A DNA stretch of 17,970 nt, from contig JAGYMV010000005.1 of NCBI GenBank assembly GCA_018400355.1, positions 1 to 17,970 on the forward strand, written 5' to 3'. Position 1 is the stretch's first letter; each line of letters begins with the position of its first letter. Shown here in pieces: positions 7,488 to 14,576 of this stretch. The stretch comes from Wenzhouxiangella sp. (GTDB lineage Bacteria; Pseudomonadota; Gammaproteobacteria; Xanthomonadales; Wenzhouxiangellaceae). The notes beneath the pieces are model-generated. The model saw only the letters and a program-made list of their open reading frames with translations, had not been told where the DNA came from and did not search any database. The translations under genes were made by a program, and so were the position numbers.

Positions 7488-8390
7488 CTAAATTGAAACC
7501 GGGCCTCGTGGGATGCGCTCAAGGGCCCAGTTTTTGAGTGCCCATTGCCACTGAGCCTCTATGCTCATGGCATGACTGGGTGGCTCATGCCCGAGGGCGC
7601 GGAGCGCCAATCGAAACGCTTGGTTTGGATTGAGCGCCTCTATGGGGTCGGCGCCATCAGACTTGGAAAGCTTGCGGCCATTGGCATCCACGACCACTGG
7701 CAGATGGAGATACTGAGGCCTAGGGAGCTTGAGTGCGTCATAAATTAAGCACTGTCGACCGACAGAATCCATGAGGTCAGCGCCTCGAACCACCTCGGTG
7801 ATACTTTGTGCATGATCATCGACCACAACCGCCAATTGATAGGCGATCAAGCCATCTCCCCGCCGAATAATAAAATCACCGGTTTGCTGACTGGGGATTT
7901 GGCGTTGCGCCCCTTGTAGGGCATCATCGAATAGCACCACTTCGTCATGGGTTTTTAGTCGAATGGAACGACCCACTCGACCCGGGGGTAAGCCATGCCG
8001 ACAGGTTCCTGGGTAGGGCGACTCTTTGGGGATTTCTTTGCTCGAGCATCCGCACGGATAAGCAAGCCCTTGCTCGACGAGCGTGGCAATCGCTTTGCAG
8101 TGGTCTCGAATGCGGTCACTTTGATAAATCACTGGCAGTGGCGACCGCAGGCCGAACGATGCCAAGGTCTTTAGTTGGTGTTCAATGGCGCCTTTGACTT
8201 GACGGGGCGGGTCAATGTCTTCAATCCGGATGAGCCACAGGCCGCCTTGAGCGTGCGCCCGCAGATGGCTGCCCAAAGCGGCCACCAGCGACCCAAAATG
8301 CAAAGGCCCTGTGGGGGAGGGCGCAAAGCGGGTGCGATAATCGCTACGGTAATCGCTAGATGACTTGTTTTCAGTGGTCATACGCCCCAT
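7488..8390 (-). CDS. gluQ: Glutamyl-Q tRNA(Asp) synthetase
   Basis: GluQ is a truncated glutamyl-tRNA synthetase paralogue, lacking the anticodon-binding domain, that esterifies glutamate onto the queuosine base at position 34 of tRNA(Asp). The 300-residue length fits this catalytic-domain-only form. FAPSPTGPLHFGSL (residues 22-35) is the HIGH-type motif, RIEDIDPPR the ribose-binding segment, and KLSKS (240-244) the KMSKS-type motif. A zinc site is formed by C113, C115, Y126 and C130. Two starts are possible: the ATG at 8390 and another at 8381, with neither having a good ribosome site; the second has GGGG a few bases upstream. It faces htpX divergently and is the first gene of the gluQ-accA-tilS-xseB run. 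Confidence 0.92.
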   Translation of the reverse strand: MGRMTTENKSSSDYRSDYRTRFAPSPTGPLHFGSLVAALGSHLRAHAQGGLWLIRIEDIDPPRQVKGAIEHQLKTLASFGLRSPLPVIYQSDRIRDHCKAIATLVEQGLAYPCGCSSKEIPKESPYPGTCRHGLPPGRVGRSIRLKTHDEVVLFDDALQGAQRQIPSQQTGDFIIRRGDGLIAYQLAVVVDDHAQSITEVVRGADLMDSVGRQCLIYDALKLPRPQYLHLPVVVDANGRKLSKSDGADPIEALNPNQAFRLALRALGHEPPSHAMSIEAQWQWALKNWALERIPRGPVSI

Positions 8391-8428
8391 ATTAACGATT
8401 CTGATTGGATGGGTGTTCCTGATTCACC

Positions 8429-8433
8429 GGAGG
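8429..8433 (+). promoter_or_regulatory. Ribosome binding site of htpX
   Basis: GGAGG lies 6 nt before the GTG at 8440. It is the strongest ribosome site in the window, and it sets the htpX start against an earlier TTG at 8365 that would run into gluQ. Confidence 0.75.
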
Positions 8434-8439
8434 CTTGGT

Positions 8440-9321
8440 GTGTTTCAACGAATTGGTTTATTTCTACTGACAAATTTGGCCATATTGTTGGTCTTAAACG
8501 TTGTTCTAACCCTGATTGAACCGTGGCTGGCTCAGCAAGGAATCAGTGTCGAGAACGCCACCATATGGATCATCGCCTTGGCATTTGGCATGGGGGGTGC
8601 TTTGATCTCTCTGGCGTTGTCAAAGACCATGGCGCTGCGTTCGACTGGTGCCCAAGTGATCAAGACACCGAAAAATCAAACCGAGCAGTGGCTCGTGGAT
8701 GTGGTGAGCCGTCAAGCCAAAGAGGTGGGGATTGGGGTCCCAGACTTCGCCATTTATGAAAGCCCCGAGCCGAATGCGTTTGCCACCGGCGCCTCCCGAA
8801 ACAAGGCTTTGGTGGCTGTGTCCACGGGTTTGTTAGACCACATGCCACGCAATGAGGTCGAGGCCGTGATTGGCCATGAGATTGCCCACGTTGCCAATGG
8901 CGATATGATCACCCTAACGCTGTTGCAAGGGGTGCTCAATACCTTTGTGTTGGTGTTGTCTCGGGTGTTGGGGCAGGTGATTGACCGGGTTGTATTTAAA
9001 TCCAATCGGGCCTATGGACCCGGTTATTTCATCTCCGTGATTGCGCTACAGATCGTGCTGGGCGTGTTGGCCAGTATGATCGTGATGGCCTTTTCGCGTT
9101 GGCGTGAGTATGGAGCGGATGCCGGCGGGGCTCGCTTGGCTGGCCGAGCCAACATGATTGGCGCGCTACAAACACTCGGTCGCGTCTCTGGTCGTGCCCA
9201 TTTGCCTGAGTCTGTTGAAGCGTTCGGCATCCGAGGACGGGTCGGCACGGGGCTTCGGGCATTGTTGATGTCGCATCCACCCATTGAATCGAGGATCCGC
9301 GCCTTGCATGAGGGTGGGTGA
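8440..9321 (+). CDS. htpX: Membrane zinc metalloprotease HtpX
   Basis: HtpX is an inner-membrane M48 zinc protease that, with FtsH, degrades misfolded membrane proteins. From the GTG at 8440 the protein is 293 residues, the E. coli length, and opens with FQRIGLFLLTNLAI, the normal first helix. Transmembrane helices fall at about residues 5-25 and 40-60, followed by the cytosolic catalytic part with HEIAH (146-150) as the zinc-binding HExxH, two further hydrophobic segments at about 155-175 and 190-215, and REYGADAGGA, whose Glu is the third zinc ligand. The C-terminal SHPPIESRI motif is diagnostic. The 49-bp gap to gluQ must hold its promoter; I see no convincing -10/-35 pair or CpxR-type repeat. 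Confidence 0.95.
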   Translation: MFQRIGLFLLTNLAILLVLNVVLTLIEPWLAQQGISVENATIWIIALAFGMGGALISLALSKTMALRSTGAQVIKTPKNQTEQWLVDVVSRQAKEVGIGVPDFAIYESPEPNAFATGASRNKALVAVSTGLLDHMPRNEVEAVIGHEIAHVANGDMITLTLLQGVLNTFVLVLSRVLGQVIDRVVFKSNRAYGPGYFISVIALQIVLGVLASMIVMAFSRWREYGADAGGARLAGRANMIGALQTLGRVSGRAHLPESVEAFGIRGRVGTGLRALLMSHPPIESRIRALHEGG

Positions 9322-9336
9322 GCCGATTAACGAGCG

Positions 9337-10344
9337 TTAAAGCACTGGGACTTTATAGGGTTGGCCGGCGATCTCAGTCACCAGCTTGGGCACCAAATAC
9401 CCACTCAAGCGCACCCTCAGTTCGTGCATCAGCCCGGCCATTTTTTCCTCGGGCACCTCGAACCGGGCAGCGCCTGTCACTTTGTCCAAACGATGCAGGT
9501 AATAGGGCAAGGCGCCAGATAAAAACCCTCTCTCCATCAGCGCCACCAGCTGGTCTGCATCGTCATTGATGCCTTTGAGAAGAACCGCTTGGTTCAACAG
9601 CAAAGCCCCCGCCTGTTTGAGTTTGGCCAGCGCCTGGTCCACAGGCCCATCGAATTCTTGTGCGTGGTTGGCATGAACCACCACAACCACAGGCCATGGC
9701 AGAGAAGACAGCCATTGGGTGAGGTGGTCGGTGACACGATCGGGCAAGACAATGGGCAGGCGGGTGTGAATTCTCAAACGCTCAATGTGGGGGACTTGGG
9801 CCAATCGGTCGGTCAGTTGGGTGAGCCGCTCAGTCGAGAGCATCAATGGGTCGCCGCCCGACAAAATCACTTCGTTGATTGAGGGTGTGGTGGCGATATA
9901 GTCAATGGCCTGCTCGCTGTAGGAACCGCCCATGTGTTCTTGGGCATAGGGAAAATGTTGCCTGAAGCAGTAGCGGCAATGAACCGCACAAGCGCCTGTG
10001 GTGATCAGCAAAGCCCGGCCACGGTATTTGTGCAACAGCCCACGGGTTTGTCGACTGGCTTGGTCACCCACCGGATCATCCAAATAACCGGGCTGACTGG
10101 TTTGCTCTAGATCCACCGGCAATACCTGTTTCAAAATGGGGTCGTTTGGGTTACCGGGTTGAATGCGGGCCGCCAAAGCCTGTGGCACCCGCATGGGAAA
10201 CGGCGCGTGACTGAGCAGCTTTGCTTCGTCCACGCGGATGCCCAGTGCATCCAAAAGCGCTTGAGGGTCGCTATAGGCGGACCGGAGCTGATCTCGCCAG
10301 TGGCTTTGAGATACACTAGACGGTTTAAGTTGGGACGAATTCAT
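9337..10344 (-). CDS. epmB: EF-P (R)-beta-lysylation factor EpmB, lysine 2,3-aminomutase
   Basis: EpmB is a radical SAM, PLP-dependent aminomutase that converts L-alpha-lysine to (R)-beta-lysine, which EpmA then attaches to elongation factor P. The protein is 335 residues from the ATG at 10344. CAVHCRYCFRQHFPY holds the CxxxCxxC iron-sulfur motif (C119, C123, C126), and SGGDPL, HTRLPIVLP and LPYYLHRLDKVTG are typical of the aminomutase family. I prefer this start to an upstream in-frame one at 10383, which would run into efp. It is divergent from efp with a 31-bp gap, as in E. coli, so both partners share a control region. EpmA is not in the window. Weak AGG lies a few bases before the start. 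Confidence 0.93.
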   Translation of the reverse strand: MNSSQLKPSSVSQSHWRDQLRSAYSDPQALLDALGIRVDEAKLLSHAPFPMRVPQALAARIQPGNPNDPILKQVLPVDLEQTSQPGYLDDPVGDQASRQTRGLLHKYRGRALLITTGACAVHCRYCFRQHFPYAQEHMGGSYSEQAIDYIATTPSINEVILSGGDPLMLSTERLTQLTDRLAQVPHIERLRIHTRLPIVLPDRVTDHLTQWLSSLPWPVVVVVHANHAQEFDGPVDQALAKLKQAGALLLNQAVLLKGINDDADQLVALMERGFLSGALPYYLHRLDKVTGAARFEVPEEKMAGLMHELRVRLSGYLVPKLVTEIAGQPYKVPVL

Positions 10345-10356
10345 TCGCCTAGTGTA
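10312..10356. repeat. Inverted repeats around the epmB start and efp promoter region
   Basis: TACACTAG (10312-10319) and CTAGTGTA (10349-10356) are perfect 8-bp inverted arms. Between them CGAAT (10336-10340) and ATTCG (10343-10347) form a smaller palindrome over the epmB start codon. The arm at 10351-10356, read on the minus strand, also resembles a -10 box (TACACT). Repeats of this size occur by chance, so I give it only weak weight. Confidence 0.25.
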
Positions 10357-10358
10357 AC
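10330..10358 (+). promoter_or_regulatory. Weak candidate sigma-70 promoter for efp
   Basis: TTGGGA (10330-10335) and TGTAAC (10353-10358) are 17 bp apart, each matching four of six consensus bases. RNA would start near 10365, giving a leader of only about ten bases that still contains the ribosome site. Confidence 0.25.
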
Positions 10359-10365
10359 GGTGCTC

Positions 10366-10370
10366 AGGAG
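10366..10370 (+). promoter_or_regulatory. Ribosome binding site of efp
   Basis: AGGAG lies 5 nt before the ATG at 10376 and supports that start. Confidence 0.7.
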
Positions 10371-10375
10371 CAAAT

Positions 10376-10945
10376 ATGGCCACTTACAGTACAAACGAAT
10401 TTAAGGCTGGACTCAAAATCATTCTCGATGGCGATCCACACAACATTGTCGAAAATGAATTCGTCAAGCCTGGGAAGGGGCAAGCCTTCAACCGGGTTCG
10501 CGTCAAGAACCTAAAGACCGGCCGAACCATTGAGAAAACCTTCAAGTCCAATGAGACCGTTGAGGCGGCGGATGTCTTTGAAAAAGAGGTGCAGTATCTC
10601 TACAACGATGGCGAGTTTTGGCACTTCATGGACCCAGCCAGTTTCGAGCAACTGGCGGCAGAAGCCCAGATCATTGGTGATGCAGACAAGTGGTTCCAAG
10701 AAGAAGGCATGTGTTTGATGACCCTTTGGAATGGCACACCCATCACGGTGTTGCCACCCAATTTTGTCGAGCTGAAAGTGGTCGAGACCGATCCAGGGCT
10801 CAAAGGCGATACCTCAGGCAGTGGTGGCAAACCAGCCACCCTAGAAACAGGCGCTGTGGTTCGCGTGCCTTTGTTTGTGCAAGAAGGCGAGGTGATCCGC
10901 GTCGATACCCGCAATGCTGAGTACGTCTCTCGAGTCAGTAAATGA
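10376..10945 (+). CDS. efp: Translation elongation factor P
   Basis: EF-P binds between the P and E sites of the ribosome and rescues stalling at consecutive prolines. The 189-residue protein has the three-barrel family layout. Domain I contains NEFVKPGKGQAF, in which Lys34 aligns with the E. coli lysine that receives beta-lysine. The neighbouring divergent epmB supports the lysylation pathway in this organism, rather than rhamnosylation or hydroxyl-only forms. The C-terminal part has GDTSGSGGKPATLETG and VPLFVQEGEVIRVDTR, typical of domain III. The stop overlaps the start of the next gene as ATGA, so efp is probably translationally coupled to the amidohydrolase and co-transcribed with ubiG. 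Confidence 0.97.
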   Translation: MATYSTNEFKAGLKIILDGDPHNIVENEFVKPGKGQAFNRVRVKNLKTGRTIEKTFKSNETVEAADVFEKEVQYLYNDGEFWHFMDPASFEQLAAEAQIIGDADKWFQEEGMCLMTLWNGTPITVLPPNFVELKVVETDPGLKGDTSGSGGKPATLETGAVVRVPLFVQEGEVIRVDTRNAEYVSRVSK

Positions 10946-12285
10946 TCGCTGAGCCAGCCATCCAGGCCTTGTTACCCAAATGGGTGGTGCCTGTGGTGCC
11001 CGAAAACGAGGTGCTGCTCAACACCGCCGTTGTGCTTCAAGGTGAGCGCATCATCGATATCATCGATGCCAGCGAACTCGCCGACCGCTACCCCAATGCA
11101 ACATCAAAGATACTGCCCAACCATGCCTTGATCCCGGGCTTGGTGAATGCCCATGGGCACAGCCCCATGGTGTTGATGCGAGGCTTGGCCGATGATTTGC
11201 CACTGATGGAGTGGCTGACCAAACACATTTGGCCCACCGAGCAGGCTTTTGCCGGCGAAGATTTTGTCAGAGCGGGCAGTTCATTGGCCGCTGTGGAAAT
11301 GCTCACGGGCGGGACGACCTGCTTTAACGACAACTACTTCTTTCCAAACATCACAGCCGAGGTGGTGAACACATCTGGCCTGCGCGCCACATTGGGTCTG
11401 CCGGTGATGAACATTCCCACCATTTGGGCTCAGGATGAAGCCGGTTACATTGATCGGGGGCTCAAGGTGGTTGAGGAGACCGAGCCCAATGCGCGCATCG
11501 GCTGGGCCTGGGCGCCGCACGCGCCTTATACAGTGACCGATGAGAGCTTCGTGCGCCTTGGGGATCTCAGTGAGGGTATGGATTTCAAGCTTCACTTGCA
11601 TTTGCTAGAAACCGCCGGCGAGATCGATCAAAGCATGGCCGAGCACGGATCCCATCCAATTGATCGTTTGGTCAATCTGGGGCTCTACAATGACCGTTTG
11701 ATTGCCGCCCACATGACCCAACTCAGCGACGATCAAGTGGCGCAAACAGCCGAGGCCGGCGTGCACATTCTGCATTGCCCAGCCGCCAACATGAAACTGG
11801 CCAGTGGCTTTTGTCGGGTCGATGATCTGGACCAAGCGGGGGCCAACATTGCCATTGGTACCGATGGCGCTGCCAGCAACAACCGTTTGGATATGTTCGC
11901 TGAAATGCGCTTGGCCAGTTTGATTGCCAAGGGGTTTTCTCTCAATCCCGTGGCCGCACCCGCTGCCCGGTCCTTGTCGATGGCCACCATTCAAGGCGCC
12001 AAGGCCTTGGGCCTAGACGCCGACATTGGCTCGATTGAGGTGGGCAAACAGGCCGATTTGGTGGCGATTGATCTCGATGCCCCAGGCACCACCCCGGTAC
12101 ACAATGTGATTTCGCATCTGGTGTATGTGGTGTCGCGTTCGCAAGTCAGCGATGTTTGGGTCGCGGGCAAAGTGTGCGTGAGTGACGGCGATGTCGTCAC
12201 CTTAGATCAGGAGGCCGTGGTCAGAGAAAGCATCAAATGGGGGTTAAAAATGCATTCAAAACAAAAAGATAAGTCAAGTATTTAA
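10942..12285 (+). CDS. TRZ/ATZ-family amidohydrolase, probable MTA/SAH deaminase
   Basis: This is a metal-dependent amidohydrolase of 447 residues, most like 5'-methylthioadenosine/S-adenosylhomocysteine deaminases, which turn MTA to methylthioinosine for purine and methionine salvage. Metal ligands are visible: H71 and H73 in NAHGHSP, H220 and E223 in HLHLLET, H257 in AAHMTQ, and D308 in IGTDGAASNN. The order amidohydrolase-ubiG-mupP matches the P. aeruginosa segment around PA3170, whose product is a known MTA deaminase, which supports the substrate. The symbol mtaD is sometimes used for this family. The ATG overlaps the efp stop by 4 bp. The last 11 residues (MHSKQKDKSSI) are encoded by unusually A-rich DNA compared with the rest of the gene. 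Confidence 0.88.
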   Translation: MIAEPAIQALLPKWVVPVVPENEVLLNTAVVLQGERIIDIIDASELADRYPNATSKILPNHALIPGLVNAHGHSPMVLMRGLADDLPLMEWLTKHIWPTEQAFAGEDFVRAGSSLAAVEMLTGGTTCFNDNYFFPNITAEVVNTSGLRATLGLPVMNIPTIWAQDEAGYIDRGLKVVEETEPNARIGWAWAPHAPYTVTDESFVRLGDLSEGMDFKLHLHLLETAGEIDQSMAEHGSHPIDRLVNLGLYNDRLIAAHMTQLSDDQVAQTAEAGVHILHCPAANMKLASGFCRVDDLDQAGANIAIGTDGAASNNRLDMFAEMRLASLIAKGFSLNPVAAPAARSLSMATIQGAKALGLDADIGSIEVGKQADLVAIDLDAPGTTPVHNVISHLVYVVSRSQVSDVWVAGKVCVSDGDVVTLDQEAVVRESIKWGLKMHSKQKDKSSI

Positions 12286-12286
12286 T

Positions 12287-13000
12287 ATGACTTCCGGAGC
12301 AATCAATGCCGATGCCGCAGAGACCGATAAGTTCGATCAGTTGGCGGCGCAATGGTGGGACCCAGAGGGCGAATGTCGACCGTTGCATGACATCAATGGC
12401 CCAAGGGTTGCGTTCATCGCTGAACGCGTGGGTTTGGATGGGCGCCGTGTTCTAGATGTGGGCTGTGGCGGGGGCTTGCTGTCCGAGGCATTGGTGCAAA
12501 AAGGCGCTCAGGTCACGGGCATTGATTTGGCCAAACGGGCGCTCAATGTGGCCAAGATGCATGCACAAGCAAGCGCTTTGAGCATTGATTATCTGCACAG
12601 CTCAGCAGAAGATTTGGCGGCCTCTGGGCCAGACCCGTTCGATGTGGTGTGTTGTTTGGAGATGTTGGAACACGTCCCCAAGCCTGCCTCGGTCGTCCAT
12701 GCCTGCGCCGAATTAACCAAACCAGGTGGCGCGGTGTTTTTTAGCACCATCAACCGCCATCCGCTGGCTTGGGCCACAGCCATTGTCGGTGCCGAGTATG
12801 TCTTGGGTTTGTTGCCAAAAGGCACGCACCGTTACGAACGCCTCATTCGACCCAGCGAATTGGCTGAGGCTTGTCGAGAGGCGGGCCTGTTGGTGGAGTC
12901 GATCGTGGGGCTTCATTACAACCCATTTTCAAGAACGGTGCGGTTTGGTGGGCGGCCGCGGGTCAATTACTTCTTGCACGCCACCAAGCCCGTTGAATAG
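12287..13000 (+). CDS. ubiG: Ubiquinone biosynthesis O-methyltransferase UbiG
   Basis: UbiG is a SAM-dependent enzyme that performs both O-methylations of ubiquinone synthesis, at the 2-polyprenyl-6-hydroxyphenol and the demethylubiquinol steps, on the inner face of the membrane. The 237-residue length is normal. VLDVGCGGG (about 55-63) is SAM motif I, and KFDQLAAQWWDPEGE with PLHDINGPR is the characteristic UbiG N-terminal segment. EMLEHVPKP and FFSTINRH follow, then the C-terminal HYNPFSRT and VNYFLHA. Only one base separates it from the preceding stop, so it is in the same transcript. The ribosome site is weak (A-rich), which suggests reinitiation from upstream translation. Confidence 0.96.
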   Translation: MTSGAINADAAETDKFDQLAAQWWDPEGECRPLHDINGPRVAFIAERVGLDGRRVLDVGCGGGLLSEALVQKGAQVTGIDLAKRALNVAKMHAQASALSIDYLHSSAEDLAASGPDPFDVVCCLEMLEHVPKPASVVHACAELTKPGGAVFFSTINRHPLAWATAIVGAEYVLGLLPKGTHRYERLIRPSELAEACREAGLLVESIVGLHYNPFSRTVRFGGRPRVNYFLHATKPVE

Positions 13001-13009
13001 CCCCAGGCT

Positions 13010-13684
13010 GTGACTCTCAGAACCCCCCAATGGGCTGTTTTGTTTGATCTAGACGGCACGTTGGTTGACACGGCCCCCGATCTGATCAATGCACTGGCGG
13101 CTTTGTGCGCGCATGTGAATCAACCCCTCCCAGCACGAGAAGACTGGTCGGGTTTGGTCAGCCAAGGGGCGGCGGGCTTAATAGAGGCCGCCCTTGGCCC
13201 CTTGGATCCAGCCGAAATGCAGCAACATTTGGCTTATTTTCTGGCCCATTACGACCATCATATTTTTGAGGACTCGCGCTTGTTTGAGGGTGTGGGTCCG
13301 CTGTTGGCGTTTTGTCAGTCAAATGGATGGGCCTTGGGTGTGGTGACCAATAAAAAACACGCCTTCGCACAAAAGATTTTGGATCAAGCCGGGCTTTCTC
13401 ACTGCTTCGGGGCCGTCATTGGCGGGGACAGTCTGGCGCGCAACAAGCCCGCCCCTGATCCTGTTTGGAGAGCGTGCGAGCGTCTTGGGGCATTACCAGC
13501 GCACGCGGTGCTGATTGGCGACGATCAACGCGATGTCGTGGCGGCTCAGCGGGCGGGGGTTGCGAGCATGGTGGTGGGTTGGGGGTATGGCGTGGCGCGC
13601 ATTGAGTCGGAAATATTGGCTGAGTGCCCTGTTTGTCACACCCCAGCTGAGGTCGGTGAATGGCTGCAAGGTTGGGCGCGCTGA
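13010..13684 (+). CDS. mupP: HAD-family phosphatase, MupP/Gph type
   Basis: This 224-residue haloacid dehalogenase phosphatase has the DLDGT nucleophile motif (Asp13, Asp15), the small cap, VVTNK (motif II, about 111-115), Lys146 in RNKPAPDP, and IGDDQRDVVAA (metal-binding Asp171, Asp172, Asp175). Two close relatives fit: phosphoglycolate phosphatase Gph and the N-acetylmuramic acid 6-phosphate phosphatase MupP of the peptidoglycan recycling bypass. Position directly after ubiG matches mupP in P. aeruginosa, so I prefer MupP. If so, AmgK and MurU should be encoded elsewhere. The GTG start at 13010 lies 9 bp after the ubiG stop; AGG just upstream is a weak ribosome site. Sequence alone does not separate the two functions firmly. 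Confidence 0.78.
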   Translation: MTLRTPQWAVLFDLDGTLVDTAPDLINALAALCAHVNQPLPAREDWSGLVSQGAAGLIEAALGPLDPAEMQQHLAYFLAHYDHHIFEDSRLFEGVGPLLAFCQSNGWALGVVTNKKHAFAQKILDQAGLSHCFGAVIGGDSLARNKPAPDPVWRACERLGALPAHAVLIGDDQRDVVAAQRAGVASMVVGWGYGVARIESEILAECPVCHTPAEVGEWLQGWAR

Positions 13685-13685
13685 G

Positions 13686-14528
13686 GTGTCGAACGATCCT
13701 TTCATCTGGTGCCGTGAGCGCCTGTTGGTTCCCGGAAATCCGTTGGCGGCGAGTGTGTTGTTTGTCGATGCCGACACGCAATCCTTGGTCTTGGCTGTGC
13801 GGGCCGTTGTCATGGAGCTCGCCCATATCTCAGAACTGTCCCACGAGCCCACTTTGGCCATGGCGAAGCTCAATTGGTGGCGTGAGGCCATTGTTGAAAA
13901 CAGGGCACACCCCGCGCTGGAGGCGTTGAGCGCTGCGGGTGGTCGCTCCGATCCAGTCCTCGGTGGTCTGTTGGCATTGTGTGATGCGGTTGAGGCATCA
14001 CTCGGCAATCAACGCTTTGAAACCACCGAGCAGGCGTGGAGACAGTGCCGCACCTTGGGCGGTATCGCCACGCAGATCGAGCTTCTGGCCCTCGAGCCGA
14101 ACACAAACGAGGCTGCAGTGGAAGCCGCGACCGAGTTGGGTGCGGCTGGATACTGGATGCGCTGGATACGTGACATTGCAGGTGATGCGCACCAAGGGAG
14201 ATGGTATGTGCCTTTGGATATTCAGGCCGACTACCAAATCAATCGGCAACAGGTCATCGACCAAACGGGTGGCAGAACGTGGGTGGGTTTTATTCGGACT
14301 TTGGTCAGTGTGGGGCTGGAACGGAGTGAGCGCGCGCGTGAGGCCTTGATGGCGGAACGCTTGGAATCGGCCTTTCACCCCTTGGTCACTCAAGCGCTCG
14401 ACCGGCGTTTGGCCGGCATGTTGGCCAGTCGCCCAGAGAGGGTTCTAAAGATTCGGGTATTGCCTTCTCACGCGGGCAATGTTTGGGTGGCTTGGCGTCG
14501 AGCACGTCAACTCAAGGCCAGACGTTAA
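13686..14528 (+). CDS. Squalene/phytoene synthase-family protein, NDUFAF6-like
   Basis: From the GTG at 13686, one base after the preceding stop, the protein has 280 residues and an all-helical isoprenoid-synthase pattern. RDIAGDAHQGRWYVP (Asp163, Asp167) matches the second DxxxD motif of phytoene and squalene synthases. WWREAI (about 64-69) and the nearby HPALEAL segment are typical of the group. The first Asp-rich motif is missing: the matching helix reads VMELAHISEL. This is characteristic of the NDUFAF6-like branch, whose eukaryotic member is a complex I assembly factor, so a prenyl-transferase reaction is doubtful. Its bacterial role is unknown. A longer frame to 13515 only re-reads the phosphatase gene. 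Confidence 0.75.
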   Translation: MSNDPFIWCRERLLVPGNPLAASVLFVDADTQSLVLAVRAVVMELAHISELSHEPTLAMAKLNWWREAIVENRAHPALEALSAAGGRSDPVLGGLLALCDAVEASLGNQRFETTEQAWRQCRTLGGIATQIELLALEPNTNEAAVEAATELGAAGYWMRWIRDIAGDAHQGRWYVPLDIQADYQINRQQVIDQTGGRTWVGFIRTLVSVGLERSERAREALMAERLESAFHPLVTQALDRRLAGMLASRPERVLKIRVLPSHAGNVWVAWRRARQLKARR

Positions 14529-14535
14529 AGGCCCC

Positions 14536-14557
14536 AGCCAATCGGATGCGCTTGGCT
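14536..14557. terminator. Weak hairpin between convergent genes
   Basis: AGCCAA (14536-14541) and TTGGCT (14552-14557) form a 6-bp stem with a 10-nt loop in the 48-bp gap between the NDUFAF6-like gene and the fmdB-type gene. It has no T-run. It is only a possible transcription end for either strand. Confidence 0.2.
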
Positions 14558-14576
14558 TTGCTGGTGCGCTCGGTGA

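Noticed and set aside
7433..7522. TTG start giving AccA 30 extra residues
   Set aside because: The extension overlaps the end of gluQ and has no AccA similarity; the ATG at 7432 gives exactly 319 residues.
8365..8439. TTG start giving HtpX 25 extra residues
   Set aside because: The GTG at 8440 has a GGAGG site at ideal spacing and gives the standard 293-residue length and N-terminal helix.
8391..8439. Sigma-70 or CpxR promoter for htpX
   Set aside because: The only -35/-10 pair found (TTGTTT, 17 bp, CATATT, starting at 8365) is too weak and lies partly in gluQ; no tandem CpxR-like repeat is visible.
9327..9340. Palindrome TTAACG-AG-CGTTAA between htpX and epmB as a terminator
   Set aside because: Arms are short and AT-rich, the 2-nt centre cannot form a stable hairpin loop, and there is no T-run; it also overlaps the epmB stop codon.
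13515..13685. Upstream extension of the NDUFAF6-like protein
   Set aside because: It re-reads the phosphatase gene in another frame; the family-like sequence begins after the GTG at 13686.
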